Shown one piece after another: positions 27,665 to 38,182 of a stretch of DNA of 64,000 nucleotides; position 1 is the first letter of the stretch; each line of letters starts with the position of its first letter. The notes under the pieces are model-generated. The model did not search any database and was not told where the DNA came from. It was given only the letters and a program-made list of their open reading frames with translations. Origin of the DNA: Hyphomonadaceae bacterium (lineage in GTDB: Bacteria > Pseudomonadota > Alphaproteobacteria > Caulobacterales > Aquidulcibacteraceae); the NCBI GenBank assembly GCA_022841905.1, contig JALHQO010000014.1, positions 1 to 64,000 of the forward strand. Direction: 5' to 3'. A program made the translations under genes and the position numbers.

Positions 27665-28383
27665 CGCCGCACACAGCCATGGTGCTCGCCGCAGGCCTAG
27701 GCACGCGGATGAAGCCGTTAACCGACGATCGGCCGAAAGCGTTGGTGCAAGTGCGCGGGCGCGCGCTGATCGATCACGTGCTGGATCGGCTGGTCGATGC
27801 GGGGGTCAAGCGCGCCGTTGTCAACGTGCACGCGTTCGCCGATATGCTGGAAGCGCACGTGAAGCGCCGCGCCGATATCGAGATCGTTATCTCCGACGAG
27901 CGCACTCAGCTGATGGAAACCGGCGGCGGCGTGCGCCAGGCTTTGCCGCTCTTGGGTGAAGCCCCATTCATCGTCTGCAACATCGACAGCGTCTGGGAAG
28001 AGCCAACTGGTTCAGCCATTGCGCGCCTCGCGCGCGGCTACAATCGCGAGACGATGAGCGCGCGTCTGTTGCTCGCTTCAATGGAAGAGCAGCTTGGCTA
28101 TGACGGCGCGGGCGATTTCGTGTCGGAGCCCGATGGCCGTATCGGCTTTCGCGATGAACGGGTGAACGCGCCGTGGGCCTATATGGGCGTGCAAATTGTC
28201 GATCCCGCCGTCGTTGCGCCAGAGCCGATCGAGCCGTTTTCGTTCACGCGCATTTGGCGTCGTCTCGCTGAAGAGCGGCGCCTCTTTGGGGCGCCGCTGA
28301 TTGGCTATTGGATGCACGTCGGCGATCCGGGCGCGCGCGCCGAGGCTGAAGCACGCTTGGCGGCCGCGGCGCCGAGCCCATGA
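27661..28383 (+). CDS. murU: Nucleotidyltransferase (MurNAc-1-P uridylyltransferase MurU)
   Basis: A 240-residue NTP-transferase. The nucleotide-binding signature AMVLAAGLGTRMKPLTDDRP is at the N-terminus, the metal-binding region is CNIDSVW, and METGGGVRQA is typical of MurU/sugar-1-phosphate uridylyltransferases. It should form UDP-MurNAc from the product of AmgK. The start is TTG 27661, sharing TTGA with the amgK stop; an ATG at 27679 would cut the first strand short. Its stop overlaps addB by 4 bases. Confidence 0.88.
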   Translation: MTPHTAMVLAAGLGTRMKPLTDDRPKALVQVRGRALIDHVLDRLVDAGVKRAVVNVHAFADMLEAHVKRRADIEIVISDERTQLMETGGGVRQALPLLGEAPFIVCNIDSVWEEPTGSAIARLARGYNRETMSARLLLASMEEQLGYDGAGDFVSEPDGRIGFRDERVNAPWAYMGVQIVDPAVVAPEPIEPFSFTRIWRRLAEERRLFGAPLIGYWMHVGDPGARAEAEARLAAAAPSP

Positions 28384-31328
28384 CCATGTTGCCATTGGGC
28401 CTGCCCGAACCATTGTTCGGCGGCCCGGCCCCGCGCATTCGCGCCGTGCCCGCATCCGCGCCGTTTCTCGAAGTGCTCGCTGACGCGATGGTCGGCGAGT
28501 TGGTGCGCAAGGATAATCCGTTTGCGCTTTCGGATGCCCTCGTACTACTGCCGAACCGTCGCGGCGCGCGTGGGCTGATGAACGCGTTCGCGCGCAAACT
28601 CGGCGGCGCGGCGCTGTTGCCGACCATTCGTCCGCTCGGCGATCCATATTCTGACGAAGACCCTGACGTTTGGGGCGCTGAGCCGCTTGGCGAAGACATT
28701 CTGCCGCCGATCGACAAGATGCAGCGCCGGTTGCAACTCGCAGCGTTGATACGCAGGCGGGACAAGGCCGATAACGGTGTCGAAGATCCTGCGCGCGCTC
28801 TCGCGTTGGCGGACGAGCTTGGGAAATTGCTCGATAGCGCCGCGACCGTGGAGCGTGTCGATTGGAGCAAATTGCGTACGCTGGTCGAAGAAATTGATCT
28901 CGCGCGCCATTGGGCGAGTTCAGCGGCGTTTCTCGAAATCATCGCGCGCTTCTGGCCGGAGCATCTGAAAGAGCAGGGCCTCAGCGATCCGGCAGAGCAT
29001 GGCGCCGCACTGCGCCGCGCGCTCGCCGCGCGCTGGCAAGCCGCGCCGCCGAAGCGCCCGATCATCATCGCCGGTTCAACTGGTTCGCAAGCGACGACGC
29101 GCGAGCTGATGCGCGTGGTTGCGCGTTTGCCGCGTGGGGTTGTCGTATTGCCAGGACTCGATATCGATTTGGACGACGGCGCCTGGGCTCTCGTCGGCGA
29201 TCAGCATCCGCAGCATGCGCTGAAGGATACGCTGCAGGCCCTGGGCGTGGCGCGCACGGAAATCCCTCTACTCGCTTCCGAGCACACCGGTGGCCGCGCG
29301 CGGCGCGTGTTGATGCGTGAAGCCTTGGCGCCGGCTGAGAAAACTGCGGACTGGCTTGCGCGCATGGATGCGGCTGGCGGCGAGGAGTTTGTGAAAACCG
29401 GCGCCGCTGGTTTGCGCCTTTTGGAGGCGGCGACCGAAGACGAAGAAGCGACTGCGATCGCTTTGCTATTGCGCGAAGCGGTTGAGAAGAAGAGCGCGAC
29501 GGCGGCTGTTGTTACACCCGACGCAAGGCTCGCGCGCCGTATCGAGGCCAAGCTTTCCCGCTGGGGTATCGCGCCAGCGGTTTCGCACGGTTCGCCGCTG
29601 CGTGAGACAGACGCAGGCCGCCTGATCGCGCTCTTGTGTGAACTCGCGCGCGACGCCAGCGAGCCCGTGGCGCTTGCCGCATTGCTGAAGCATCCGCGTG
29701 TCGTGCTGGCGCCCGATGGTCGCGGCCTCACGCTGCTCGAACACAAGGCGCTCCGCGGTCCGCGCCGGTACGACACGCTGGCTGAACTCGCCGCGCTTGG
29801 TGAACCCGACGACAAACTCAAGGGTTGGAGCGCCGCACGCAAGATCGTCGATGCAACTGCGGATGCTTTCGCGCCGCTGGTCAATCTGATGCAGCGCAAC
29901 GAAGTGACGTTGACGCAATTCGCCGACGCGCTCTCACACGTCGCGGAAACCGTCACGCGTCACGAATGCTGGCAGGGTCGCGATGGCGAGATGGCGGCTG
30001 ATCTCTTGCGCGAAGTATACACGCACGGCGCGGAATTGGGCTTGATGCCCGCTTACGCCGCGCCGCGCGTGCTGCTGAAATTGATGGAAGGCCGCGATGT
30101 CGCGCCGCCTGCGGCGGCAAGCGACGCGCCGATTGCGATCTGGGGTTTGCTGGAAGCGCGCTTGCAGCGGCGCGATCTGATGATCCTCGCCGGGTTGAAC
30201 GAAGGCGTGTGGCCCGCGCCGGCTTCGGAAGACCCATTCTTGTCGCGGGCGATGCGCGCCAAGCTCGGCTTAGCGTCGCTCGATCAGCGCATCGGTCTGG
30301 CCGCGCATGATTTCGCGCAACTCGCCAACGCGCCCAATGTCGTGCTCACGCGCGCGCTCCGCCGCGACGGCTCGCCGACACTGGCCTCGCGCTGGCTGTG
30401 GCGGTTGCAAACCTTGGTGAAGGGCGCGAAGGCCGAACTCGAGACCGCCGCCGATTACATCGCTTACGCGCAAGCGCTCGATAAGCCGGCCATGTTACGC
30501 ACCGCGAAACCGCCCGAGCCGCGGCCGCCTGCTGGCAAACGCCTCACGCGCATCAGCGTCACCGGTGTCGAGACATTGATCCGCGATCCATACGCCGTGT
30601 ATGCGCGCCGCATTTTGAAGCTCGAAAACCTCAAACCCATCGGCGCGCCACATGGACCGCAAGAGCGCGGCACCGCGGTTCACGCCGCAATCGAAAAATT
30701 CGGCGATGGCCATGATCCGGCGCTGCTCTCGTCGCTGCTGGACGAAGAACTACGCCTCGCTGGCGTGCCGCCTGAGCGACGCGCGGCGGAGCGCGAACGC
30801 TTGCTTGTTTCCATTGACGCGCTGATCGCCTGGTTCGAGGCGCGTCGCGCGCGCGGCGCCACGATTTATCGCGAGGTGAAAGGTGAGCTAGCGCTTGGCG
30901 ATGTGACATTGAGCGGCGTGGCCGATCGCATCGAGATCGCGCCGAGCTATGCCGCCATTCTCGATTTCAAAACCGGCCAGCCGCCTTCGGATAAGCAAGT
31001 CGCCAGCGGGCTCAGTCCGCAGCTTCCGCTCGAAGCTGCAATGCTGGCCGAGGGGGCATTCAAGGATGTGCCTGCGTCGCAGGTGAGCGAACTCATCTAT
31101 TGGCGCTTTGGCGGCGCCGATCCGACACCGCGCGAGATCGATCTGGAAAAGCCCGTCCACGAAGCCGCCGCCGAGGCGCTCACGGCGCTGCGCGGCTTGC
31201 TGACAAAGTACGCGTCTGCGGAGCAGCCGTTTCTCTCTAAGCCGCGCGTTCTGAAAGTGAAGCTTTACGACGATTACGATCAGCTGGCGCGGCGCAAGGA
31301 ATGGGCCGACGAAAAGGCTGACGAATGA
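28380..31328 (+). CDS. addB: Double-strand break repair protein AddB
   Basis: A 982-residue subunit of the AddAB helicase-nuclease (the alphaproteobacterial counterpart of RecBCD). The N-terminal part is a degenerate helicase domain, as usual for alphaproteobacterial AddB. The C-terminal nuclease domain has TAVHAAIEKFGDG, then the PD-(D/E)XK core AAILDFKTGQPP. MILAGLNEGVWPAPASEDPFLSR is a conserved AddB stretch, found around residues 600-624. It overlaps murU upstream and addA downstream by 4 bases each (ATGA), forming one translational chain. Confidence 0.92.
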   Translation: MTMLPLGLPEPLFGGPAPRIRAVPASAPFLEVLADAMVGELVRKDNPFALSDALVLLPNRRGARGLMNAFARKLGGAALLPTIRPLGDPYSDEDPDVWGAEPLGEDILPPIDKMQRRLQLAALIRRRDKADNGVEDPARALALADELGKLLDSAATVERVDWSKLRTLVEEIDLARHWASSAAFLEIIARFWPEHLKEQGLSDPAEHGAALRRALAARWQAAPPKRPIIIAGSTGSQATTRELMRVVARLPRGVVVLPGLDIDLDDGAWALVGDQHPQHALKDTLQALGVARTEIPLLASEHTGGRARRVLMREALAPAEKTADWLARMDAAGGEEFVKTGAAGLRLLEAATEDEEATAIALLLREAVEKKSATAAVVTPDARLARRIEAKLSRWGIAPAVSHGSPLRETDAGRLIALLCELARDASEPVALAALLKHPRVVLAPDGRGLTLLEHKALRGPRRYDTLAELAALGEPDDKLKGWSAARKIVDATADAFAPLVNLMQRNEVTLTQFADALSHVAETVTRHECWQGRDGEMAADLLREVYTHGAELGLMPAYAAPRVLLKLMEGRDVAPPAAASDAPIAIWGLLEARLQRRDLMILAGLNEGVWPAPASEDPFLSRAMRAKLGLASLDQRIGLAAHDFAQLANAPNVVLTRALRRDGSPTLASRWLWRLQTLVKGAKAELETAADYIAYAQALDKPAMLRTAKPPEPRPPAGKRLTRISVTGVETLIRDPYAVYARRILKLENLKPIGAPHGPQERGTAVHAAIEKFGDGHDPALLSSLLDEELRLAGVPPERRAAERERLLVSIDALIAWFEARRARGATIYREVKGELALGDVTLSGVADRIEIAPSYAAILDFKTGQPPSDKQVASGLSPQLPLEAAMLAEGAFKDVPASQVSELIYWRFGGADPTPREIDLEKPVHEAAAEALTALRGLLTKYASAEQPFLSKPRVLKVKLYDDYDQLARRKEWADEKADE

Positions 31329-34300
31329 GCGCGCTCGTCGATCCCATCGAAGAGGCGACAGCCAATCAGCGCCTCGCAGCCGATCCCGGCTTGTCGGTGT
31401 TCGTCACCGCCAATGCCGGCTCCGGCAAAACCAAAGTACTGGTCGATCGCATCGCGCGACTGTTGTTGCAAGGTTCGCGGCCGTCAGCGTTTCTTTGCAT
31501 CACCTACACCAAAGCAGCGGCGGCCGAGATGCAGCGCCGCTTGTTCGATCGCCTCGGCGGTTGGTGCGTCGCCGATGACGCAACGCTGGCCGCCGAGCTG
31601 GAGAGACTTGGCGCCGGCGGCGCTAACCTCGGCACAGCGCGCGCTTTGTTTGCGCAAGCGCTTGAGACGCCGGGCGGACTGAAAATCCAAACCATCCACG
31701 CCTTCTGTGAACGCCTGCTTGCGCGCTTTCCACTCGAGGCAGGCGTCGCGCCTGGTTTCGATATCGCCGACGAAGCGCGCGCCGCCGCACTGCTCAGCGA
31801 TGCGCGCGCGAGTGCGGCGCTTGCGCCGGACGCGCCGCGCGAAGCGTTTCGCCGCTTCGCGGCGAAACTGCATGGCGAGGGGCTGGAGGCGTTTCTCGAT
31901 CGCCTCGCATGGCGGCGCGCGGAGTTTCACCGCTTCGCCAAAGCGCCACTCTTCGCCGCGCAAGGCTTGCGTGATCGCCATGGCGTCACACACGGCGCCG
32001 ACGAGGTTGCACGTGCCTTCTTTGCTCGCCTTGATCTCGACCTTGCGCGCGAGGCAGCGGCGCGACTGAACGAAGGCAGTGCTCAGGATCAACAGGCCGC
32101 GGAGCGGTTGGGGCGCGTCGTTGAATGCATGGCGGCCAACGCTCCGAGCGGCGCACTCACCGCGTGCTTTGAGTTTGCGTGCACGGAGAAGGGCGAGCTA
32201 CGCAAGGGCTTCGTCACCGCTCCAACAAAGAAGGCGCATCCCTGGCTCGATCCGCATGTGCGCGCGCTGGCGGAGTCCGCGTGCGCGTTGCGCGAACAAC
32301 TGAACGCGATCGAGCGCGCCGAAGATGCGGTCGCAGCGATGGCCTTGGCGCTGAAGCTGGATCAAGCTTATGCCGACGCCAAAACGCGCTCCGGTGTTCT
32401 CGACTTTGACGATCTGATCGAACATGCGCAGGCGCTGTTGCAGCGTTCGGAAGCAGCGCCGTGGGTGCTCTACAAGCTCGACGGCGGTCTCGACCACATC
32501 TTGATTGACGAAGGGCAGGACACCAGTCCGGCGCAGTGGGACTTGATTACGCCGCTGCAGGATGAGTTCTTCGCCGGCGCTGGCGCGCGTGGTGAGAAGC
32601 CGCGTACGATCTTCGCGGTTGGCGATCCCAAGCAGAGCATTTACGGGTTCCAAGGCGCCGATCCCGAGCGCTTTCTCGGCGAAGCGCAGCGCCTCGGCGC
32701 GCGCGCGTACGAAGCTGGTGTTGCGTTCAAGGCGCCGGAGCTGCGCACGTCGTTCCGCACAACGCCGGAAGTGCTGCGCGTTGTCGATGAAGCGATAAGA
32801 GATAAGCCGCTGATCGCGGGGCCGGGCGCGAGCGACGAGATCGTGCACCTTGCATCGCGCGCTGGCGAGCATGGCGTGGTTGAAGTCTGGCCGTGGACGC
32901 CGCGTCCGATTGTCGGCGATCCGCAACCATGGGACGCGCCAATCGATATCGAAACCGGCGCCAGCGCACCCGCGAAATTAGCCAAGCAGATTGCACTGCG
33001 TGTGAAAGAGATGATCGCCGCGAGCGAGGCGGTTTGGGACAAGGACGAAAAGCGCCAGCGACCGATGCGTCCTGGCGACGTGCTGGCGCTCGTGCGCACG
33101 CGCGGCGCGATGTTTCGTGAGTTGATCAAGGCGTTCAAACGCGCGGGCCTCCCGGTCGCGGGCGCCGATCGCATGGTGTTGCGCGACGAGCTTGCCGTGG
33201 AAGATTGCCTGGCTCTGATGCGCGTCGCGCTCGATCCGGCGGATGATCTGTCCCTTGCTTGCGTGCTGAAGGGACCGTGGTGCGATCTGCTCGATGATGA
33301 CGCTGATCTCTTCCCGCTCGCTTACGGACGCGCGCCAGGAGAAACGCTTCATGCTCGTTTGCTGGCCGCGTCGGATGCGAAGTACGCGCCGGCGCGGGCG
33401 TTCGTGCAGGCGTTGATCGCCCGGAAGGGCGCTGACGCGTTTGAGTTTCTGAGCTGGGCGCTGGAGACGCCGCATCACTGCGGCGCTTCGGGTTGGGCGC
33501 GTGTGTTTGAGCGGTTAGGCGCCGAGACGCGCGATCCGCTGGAAGAGTTGCTCCAGCGCGCGCTGAAGCCAGCCGGTCACGTCGCGCCGACCTTGCAGCG
33601 CTTCTTGTCCGACATAGATCTCGATTCTGGCCAAGTGAAACGCGAGTTGGAAGCCGAGCATGGCGCAATCCGCGTGATGACGGTGCACGGCGCAAAGGGG
33701 CTCGAAGCGCCGGTCGTAATCTTACCGGATGCGACGGGGGATGTTGGCGATACGCCGGACAATGGACTCATCTTCGATGATGAGGAGGGGCCATTCGTGT
33801 CGTTCCGATCGAAGGACGACGATGCGAAAGTCGCTGCCGCGCGCGCCGCGCACAAAGAGCGCATGCTGGGTGAGCATTGGCGTTTGCTTTATGTTGCGAT
33901 GACGCGCGCACGCGATCGGCTGATTGTCTGCGGCCCGCAATTCCGCAACGGCGAGGATAAGGAAAGCTGGCGTCTTGCCGTGCAGGAGGCGCTGGAGCGT
34001 CTCGGCGCGGAAAAGATTGAGACGCCGTATGGCGAAGGCTTGCGCTTGGGCGCGCCTGAATTCGCCTCGCCTGAAAGCGCGCCAGAGCATGCGCGTGTGA
34101 CGTTGCCGGATTGGGCCAAATCGCCGGCACAAGCCGGTCCGCAGCGCGCGTTCGCGACGCCGTCGCGCATCGAGCGTATCGATCCAGCGTTGTTCTCCCC
34201 GCGCGGCGATGGGCAAAAGCGTTTCCGTCGCGGACGCTTGATCCACGGTTTGCTGCAACGTCTGCCTGAGGTCGCGCAGAGCAAACGCGCTTCTGCCGCG

Positions 34301-34720
34301 CGGGTGTGGCTCGAACGCCAAGGCGCCGACGAAGCCGAGATGGAGGCCTTTGCGCGCGAAGCCTTGGCGGTGATTGATGATGCGCGCTTTGCGGCAGTGT
34401 TCGGCCCGGCGAGCCGCGCCGAGGCGCCGATCGTCGGTGAGATTGACGGCAAAGCCGTCAGCGGCATCGTCGACCGGCTCGTGGTTGAGGATGCGCGGGT
34501 GATCGTGCTCGATTTCAAGACGGATCGGCCAGCGCCTGCAAATGCGTCAGATGTGCCGAACAGCTATGCGTTGCAGCTGGCGCTGTACCGCGCTGTGCTG
34601 CGCAAGATATTCCCCGGCAAGAGCGTTACCTGCGCGCTTCTCTGGACGGAAAAGCCGGTGTTGATGGAAATTCCGTCAGCGCAGCTGGACGGTGTTTTCG
34701 CTACGTTCACGTCCGGTTGA
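31325..34720 (+). CDS. addA: Double-strand break repair helicase-nuclease AddA
   Basis: A 1131-residue UvrD/Rep-type helicase with a C-terminal nuclease. Walker A ANAGSGKT is at residues 29-36, motif Ia in CITYTKAAAAEMQRR, Walker B LIDEGQDTSPAQWDLI, motif III VGDPKQSIYGFQGADP, motif V VHGAKGLEAPVVILPD, motif VI LLYVAMTRARDRL. The nuclease core is IVLDFKTDRP near the C-terminus. Partner of AddB; the complex resects DNA ends for RecA loading and degrades foreign linear DNA. Confidence 0.95.
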   Translation: MSALVDPIEEATANQRLAADPGLSVFVTANAGSGKTKVLVDRIARLLLQGSRPSAFLCITYTKAAAAEMQRRLFDRLGGWCVADDATLAAELERLGAGGANLGTARALFAQALETPGGLKIQTIHAFCERLLARFPLEAGVAPGFDIADEARAAALLSDARASAALAPDAPREAFRRFAAKLHGEGLEAFLDRLAWRRAEFHRFAKAPLFAAQGLRDRHGVTHGADEVARAFFARLDLDLAREAAARLNEGSAQDQQAAERLGRVVECMAANAPSGALTACFEFACTEKGELRKGFVTAPTKKAHPWLDPHVRALAESACALREQLNAIERAEDAVAAMALALKLDQAYADAKTRSGVLDFDDLIEHAQALLQRSEAAPWVLYKLDGGLDHILIDEGQDTSPAQWDLITPLQDEFFAGAGARGEKPRTIFAVGDPKQSIYGFQGADPERFLGEAQRLGARAYEAGVAFKAPELRTSFRTTPEVLRVVDEAIRDKPLIAGPGASDEIVHLASRAGEHGVVEVWPWTPRPIVGDPQPWDAPIDIETGASAPAKLAKQIALRVKEMIAASEAVWDKDEKRQRPMRPGDVLALVRTRGAMFRELIKAFKRAGLPVAGADRMVLRDELAVEDCLALMRVALDPADDLSLACVLKGPWCDLLDDDADLFPLAYGRAPGETLHARLLAASDAKYAPARAFVQALIARKGADAFEFLSWALETPHHCGASGWARVFERLGAETRDPLEELLQRALKPAGHVAPTLQRFLSDIDLDSGQVKRELEAEHGAIRVMTVHGAKGLEAPVVILPDATGDVGDTPDNGLIFDDEEGPFVSFRSKDDDAKVAAARAAHKERMLGEHWRLLYVAMTRARDRLIVCGPQFRNGEDKESWRLAVQEALERLGAEKIETPYGEGLRLGAPEFASPESAPEHARVTLPDWAKSPAQAGPQRAFATPSRIERIDPALFSPRGDGQKRFRRGRLIHGLLQRLPEVAQSKRASAARVWLERQGADEAEMEAFAREALAVIDDARFAAVFGPASRAEAPIVGEIDGKAVSGIVDRLVVEDARVIVLDFKTDRPAPANASDVPNSYALQLALYRAVLRKIFPGKSVTCALLWTEKPVLMEIPSAQLDGVFATFTSG

Positions 34721-34780
34721 AACGGTGAGGTTCGCCGCCTACATCAGATCAAACGATTCCTGTTCAGAAAGGGCGCTCCC

Positions 34781-35101
34781 GTGGCCACTGCCAAAGTCTC
34801 GGACGATAGTTTCGAAGCCGACGTGCTGAATTCCGGCCGGCCCGTGCTGGTGGATTTTTGGGCGGAGTGGTGCGGCCCTTGCAAGCAGATCGGCCCCGCG
34901 CTCGAAGAAATCGCCGCAGAGATGGGCGACCGCGTGCAGGTGGTGAAGCTCAACATCGACGATAACCCGATGACGCCCGGCAAGTACGGCGTGCGCGGCA
35001 TCCCGACTTTGATGGTGTTCAAGGATGGCAAAGTGCACGCGACGAAAGTCGGCGCCATGCCGAAGTCGAAGATCGTCGAGTGGCTGAACGAGAGCGTCTA
35101 G
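34781..35101 (+). CDS. trxA: Thioredoxin
   Basis: A 106-residue thioredoxin with the active site WAEWCGPCK (Cys31, Cys34), the cis-proline loop GIPTLMVF and Asp near residue 25. It reduces protein disulphides in the cytoplasm. The start is GTG at 34781 behind AGAAAGGG. It lies 60 bases after addA. Its stop overlaps the stop of the convergent folC gene within the bases GTCTAG. Confidence 0.95.
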   Translation: MATAKVSDDSFEADVLNSGRPVLVDFWAEWCGPCKQIGPALEEIAAEMGDRVQVVKLNIDDNPMTPGKYGVRGIPTLMVFKDGKVHATKVGAMPKSKIVEWLNESV

Positions 35102-36381
35102 CTCTCCGCCGCCAACGCTTCGGCCGCCAGTAGAAACGAACCACAAATAAGCACACGCGGCGCAGGCGACTGCGCCGCGTTTTGCATGGCCGCGGCAAGC
35201 GACGGCGCGACGTCGGAAGCAATGCCGTGCTTCGCGGTCAGCGCCGCGATTTCGCCTGGCGCAATGTGATCTTCGCTCAGCGGTACAGCGATCAAGCGTG
35301 CGAGTGACGGCGCGAGTGAAGTGACGAAAGCCTCTGCATCTTTGCGCGCGCGCAAGCCGATGATGGCGATGGCATCGCCGCCGCGTCGTGCTTTCATGTC
35401 GCCCAGCGCCCGCGCGAGCGACTTCGCGGCATCTTCATTGTGGCCGCCATCGACCCAAACTTCTCCGCCAACATCGCGGATCGGCGCACTGAACGCGCCG
35501 CGCGTGAGCGGCTGCAAACGCGCGGGCCAGTGCGCGTTTGCGATACCGGCCGCAAAGGCGTCGTCGGTGAACTCGTGATGCCAAGGTGCGAGCAGCGCGG
35601 CGCAGGCGAGGCCGGCATTGTCGATCTGGTGGCGGCCAAACAGGGTCGGCAATGGCAGATCAAGCGCGCGCTCTTCGGTCTGCACGACGAGCCGGCCATT
35701 GCTTTCATAGGCATCCCAGTGGACGCCGTGTTGAAACAGCGGCGCGTTCACGCGCGCGGCCTGTGCTTCGATGATGGCCCGTGCATCCTCGGACTGACGC
35801 GCGACGATGGCGGGGACGAAAGATTTGAAGATGCCGGCCTTGTGCATGGCGATCTCGGCGAGTGTTGAGCCGAGGGCATCCTGATGGTCGAGGCCGATCG
35901 GCGTGATCACGGTCAGCGCGGGATCGGGGATGATATTGGTGCTGTCGTCGCGACCGCCCATGCCGGTCTCAAGTAGGACGAGGTCGGCGGGCGTCTCTTT
36001 GCACATCAGGAATGCGGACGCAACTTGCGCATCGAACTGCGTGAGGTCTGGCGCCAATGCATGCAGGCGTTCGGCGGCTTGAACCAAAATCTGATCCGAG
36101 ACGATTTCGCCCGCTATCAAGAATCGCTCGTTCAGCTTGAACAAATGTGGCTTCGTGAATGCGTGGACGCGCAAGCCCGCCGCTTCGGCGATGGCGCGCA
36201 TGAAGGCGATTGTCGAACCTTTGCCGTTCGTGCCGGCGACGTGGATGACGGGAGGCAGATGCCAGTGCGGCGCGCCAAGTGCGTGAAGCGCGGCGTGTAA
36301 GGGCGCGCTCTCGAACGGTTTGCCGTGGCCGAATTCGGGGCCGAAGAGCGCTTCGAAACGCTCGAGCGCCGCGTCGCGCAA
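35098..36381 (-). CDS. folC: Folylpolyglutamate synthase / dihydrofolate synthase
   Basis: A 427-residue Mur-ligase-fold enzyme. The P-loop GTNGKGST is at residues 50-57, with KPHLFKLNERF, ETGMGGRDDSTN and the ATP-site HVAG beginning. It joins glutamate to dihydropteroate and to folates. The start is a TTG placed immediately after the accD TAA with no spacer, so it depends on translational coupling. No better start is visible in frame near the expected N-terminus. Confidence 0.92.
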   Translation of the reverse strand: MRDAALERFEALFGPEFGHGKPFESAPLHAALHALGAPHWHLPPVIHVAGTNGKGSTIAFMRAIAEAAGLRVHAFTKPHLFKLNERFLIAGEIVSDQILVQAAERLHALAPDLTQFDAQVASAFLMCKETPADLVLLETGMGGRDDSTNIIPDPALTVITPIGLDHQDALGSTLAEIAMHKAGIFKSFVPAIVARQSEDARAIIEAQAARVNAPLFQHGVHWDAYESNGRLVVQTEERALDLPLPTLFGRHQIDNAGLACAALLAPWHHEFTDDAFAAGIANAHWPARLQPLTRGAFSAPIRDVGGEVWVDGGHNEDAAKSLARALGDMKARRGGDAIAIIGLRARKDAEAFVTSLAPSLARLIAVPLSEDHIAPGEIAALTAKHGIASDVAPSLAAAMQNAAQSPAPRVLICGSFLLAAEALAAES

Positions 36382-37356
36382 TTACTCCGCCGCCTTCGCG
36401 CGCGTCGGCTTCGGCGCTTTGCGCTTGGATTTTGGCGCTTCCTCGGCTTCGTCGGTGGCGATGTCGCTCAGCTCGAACGTCTCTGCGTCTTCTACCGGTT
36501 GCGCGCGCTTGTGCATCAGCACGGAGAGCAGCGTCGCAAGCGTCGCCTTCAACTGGCGGCGATCGACGACGAGATCGACCATGCCTTTGTCGAGCAGATA
36601 TTCCGAGCGCTGGAAGCCCTCAGGAAGCTTCTGGCGGATGGTTTGCTCGATGACGCGCGGGCCGGCGAAGCCGATCAGCGCGCCGGGTTCTGCAATGTGA
36701 ATGTCGCCAAGCATCGCATAGGACGCCGTGACGCCGCCCGTCGTCGGATCGGCGAGAACCACGATGTAGGGCAGGCCGGCTTCGTGCAGCATCTGGATCG
36801 CCAGAGTCGTGCGCGGCATTTGCATGAGCGAGAGAATGCCCTCTTGCATGCGCGCGCCGCCGGACGACGTCACCACGATCATCGCCGCCTTACGCCGCAC
36901 AGCCGCTTCAGCGGCGGCGACGAAGGCTTCGCCGGCAGCCATGCCGAGCGAGCCGCCCATGAATTCGAAGTCTTGCACCAGAACCACGGCGTGCGCGCCG
37001 CCGATGCGGCCGTACCCTGCAGCCATGCAATCGTCGCGGCCGACTTTGGCGCGCGCGATCTTGATGCGGTCGACGTACTTCTTGTCGTCCTTAAACTTCA
37101 ACGGATCGGCGGCGACCTTCGGCAGCGTGATCTTTTGCCAAGCTTGGTCGTCGAACAAAATCTTGAAGCGCGGCTCGGGGCCGATGCGCATGTGGAAGCC
37201 CGATGGCGTCACCCAATCGGCGGCCTCAAGCTCGGCGCGATAGACAAGGTCGCCCGAAAGCGGATCCTTGATCCAGAGATTGTCCGGCGTATCGCGCGCT
37301 TCTTCAGGCTTTTTCTTGGAAAGCCCCGGCCGTGCGAAATTCGACAGCCAATTCAT
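36382..37356 (-). CDS. accD: Acetyl-CoA carboxylase carboxyltransferase subunit beta
   Basis: A 324-residue subunit of the carboxyltransferase that makes malonyl-CoA. The crotonase-like core is typical: [72 protein letters not shown]. The four zinc-ribbon cysteines of the E. coli protein (Cys27, 30, 46, 49) are all absent; their positions here read Asp31, Ser34, Thr50 and about Gly53. The C-terminal 40 residues are a Lys/Ala/Pro-rich tail. It overlaps trpA by 4 bases. Confidence 0.94.
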   Translation of the reverse strand: MNWLSNFARPGLSKKKPEEARDTPDNLWIKDPLSGDLVYRAELEAADWVTPSGFHMRIGPEPRFKILFDDQAWQKITLPKVAADPLKFKDDKKYVDRIKIARAKVGRDDCMAAGYGRIGGAHAVVLVQDFEFMGGSLGMAAGEAFVAAAEAAVRRKAAMIVVTSSGGARMQEGILSLMQMPRTTLAIQMLHEAGLPYIVVLADPTTGGVTASYAMLGDIHIAEPGALIGFAGPRVIEQTIRQKLPEGFQRSEYLLDKGMVDLVVDRRQLKATLATLLSVLMHKRAQPVEDAETFELSDIATDEAEEAPKSKRKAPKPTRAKAAE

Positions 37357-38180
37357 GCGGGTGTCCCTTCAAGTGCACGCGCTGTGCGTACAGCTTCACT
37401 CAAAATCCGCACCTTGCGCAAGACGCGATCGGCGGCTTGGCCCGCTGGCGCGGCGGCTATTTCGTCTACGAACGCCGAACCGACGACGACGGCGTCGGCG
37501 GTGCGGGCAATCTCTTGGGCGGCGGCTGGCTCGCGGACGCCAAAACCAACCGCGACGGGCAGTTGCGTTGCACGCTTCAAACGCGAAACGGCGGCGCGCA
37601 CAGCATCTCCCGTCGCAGCGTTCGCGCCGGTCACGCCGGCAACGGAGGCATAATACAGGAAACCTGAAGCGCCATCGAGCACCTTGGTTAAGCGATTATC
37701 GTCGGTCGTCGGCGTGGCGAGGCGGATGATGGAGAGGCCATGCGCGGCGAATGCGGCGCGTAATGGGCCGTCTTCCTCTGGCGGCAGGTCGACGATGATC
37801 ACGCCATCGGCGCCGGACGCTTGCATAGCCTCAGAGAACGCATCGTAGCCCATGCTTTCAATCGGATTGGCGTAGCCCATGAGAATGAGCGGCGTGTCTT
37901 GATCTGTCTCGCGGAAGCGGCGGGCGAGATCGAGCGTGTGTTTGAGAGAACCGCCCGCCTTTAATGCGCGCAGGGCTGCTTTCTGAATGCTCGGGCCATC
38001 GGCCATCGGATCGGTGAACGGAAAGCCCAACTCGATCACGTCAGCGCCGGCGCTGGGAAGCCCGCGCAAAATTTCGAAGCACGTCTCGTGATCGGGATCC
38101 GACGCCATCACATACGCGACGAGGCCAGCGCGGCCCTCGCGCTTGAGCGCGGCAAAGCGAGAGGCGAGACGTGCGCTCAA
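37353..38180 (-). CDS. trpA: Tryptophan synthase alpha subunit
   Basis: A 275-residue TIM-barrel enzyme that cleaves indole-3-glycerol phosphate. Conserved segments are [28 protein letters not shown] (catalytic Glu and Asp), [23 protein letters not shown], and [11 protein letters not shown]. The likely start is a TTG at 38180, giving [12 protein letters not shown]; there is no ATG near the expected N-terminus. The gene lies 2 bases after a small unknown gene that separates it from trpB. The stop overlaps the accD start (ATGA). Confidence 0.93.
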   Translation of the reverse strand: MSARLASRFAALKREGRAGLVAYVMASDPDHETCFEILRGLPSAGADVIELGFPFTDPMADGPSIQKAALRALKAGGSLKHTLDLARRFRETDQDTPLILMGYANPIESMGYDAFSEAMQASGADGVIIVDLPPEEDGPLRAAFAAHGLSIIRLATPTTDDNRLTKVLDGASGFLYYASVAGVTGANAATGDAVRAAVSRLKRATQLPVAVGFGVREPAAAQEIARTADAVVVGSAFVDEIAAAPAGQAADRVLRKVRILSEAVRTARALEGTPA

Positions 38181-38182
38181 GA

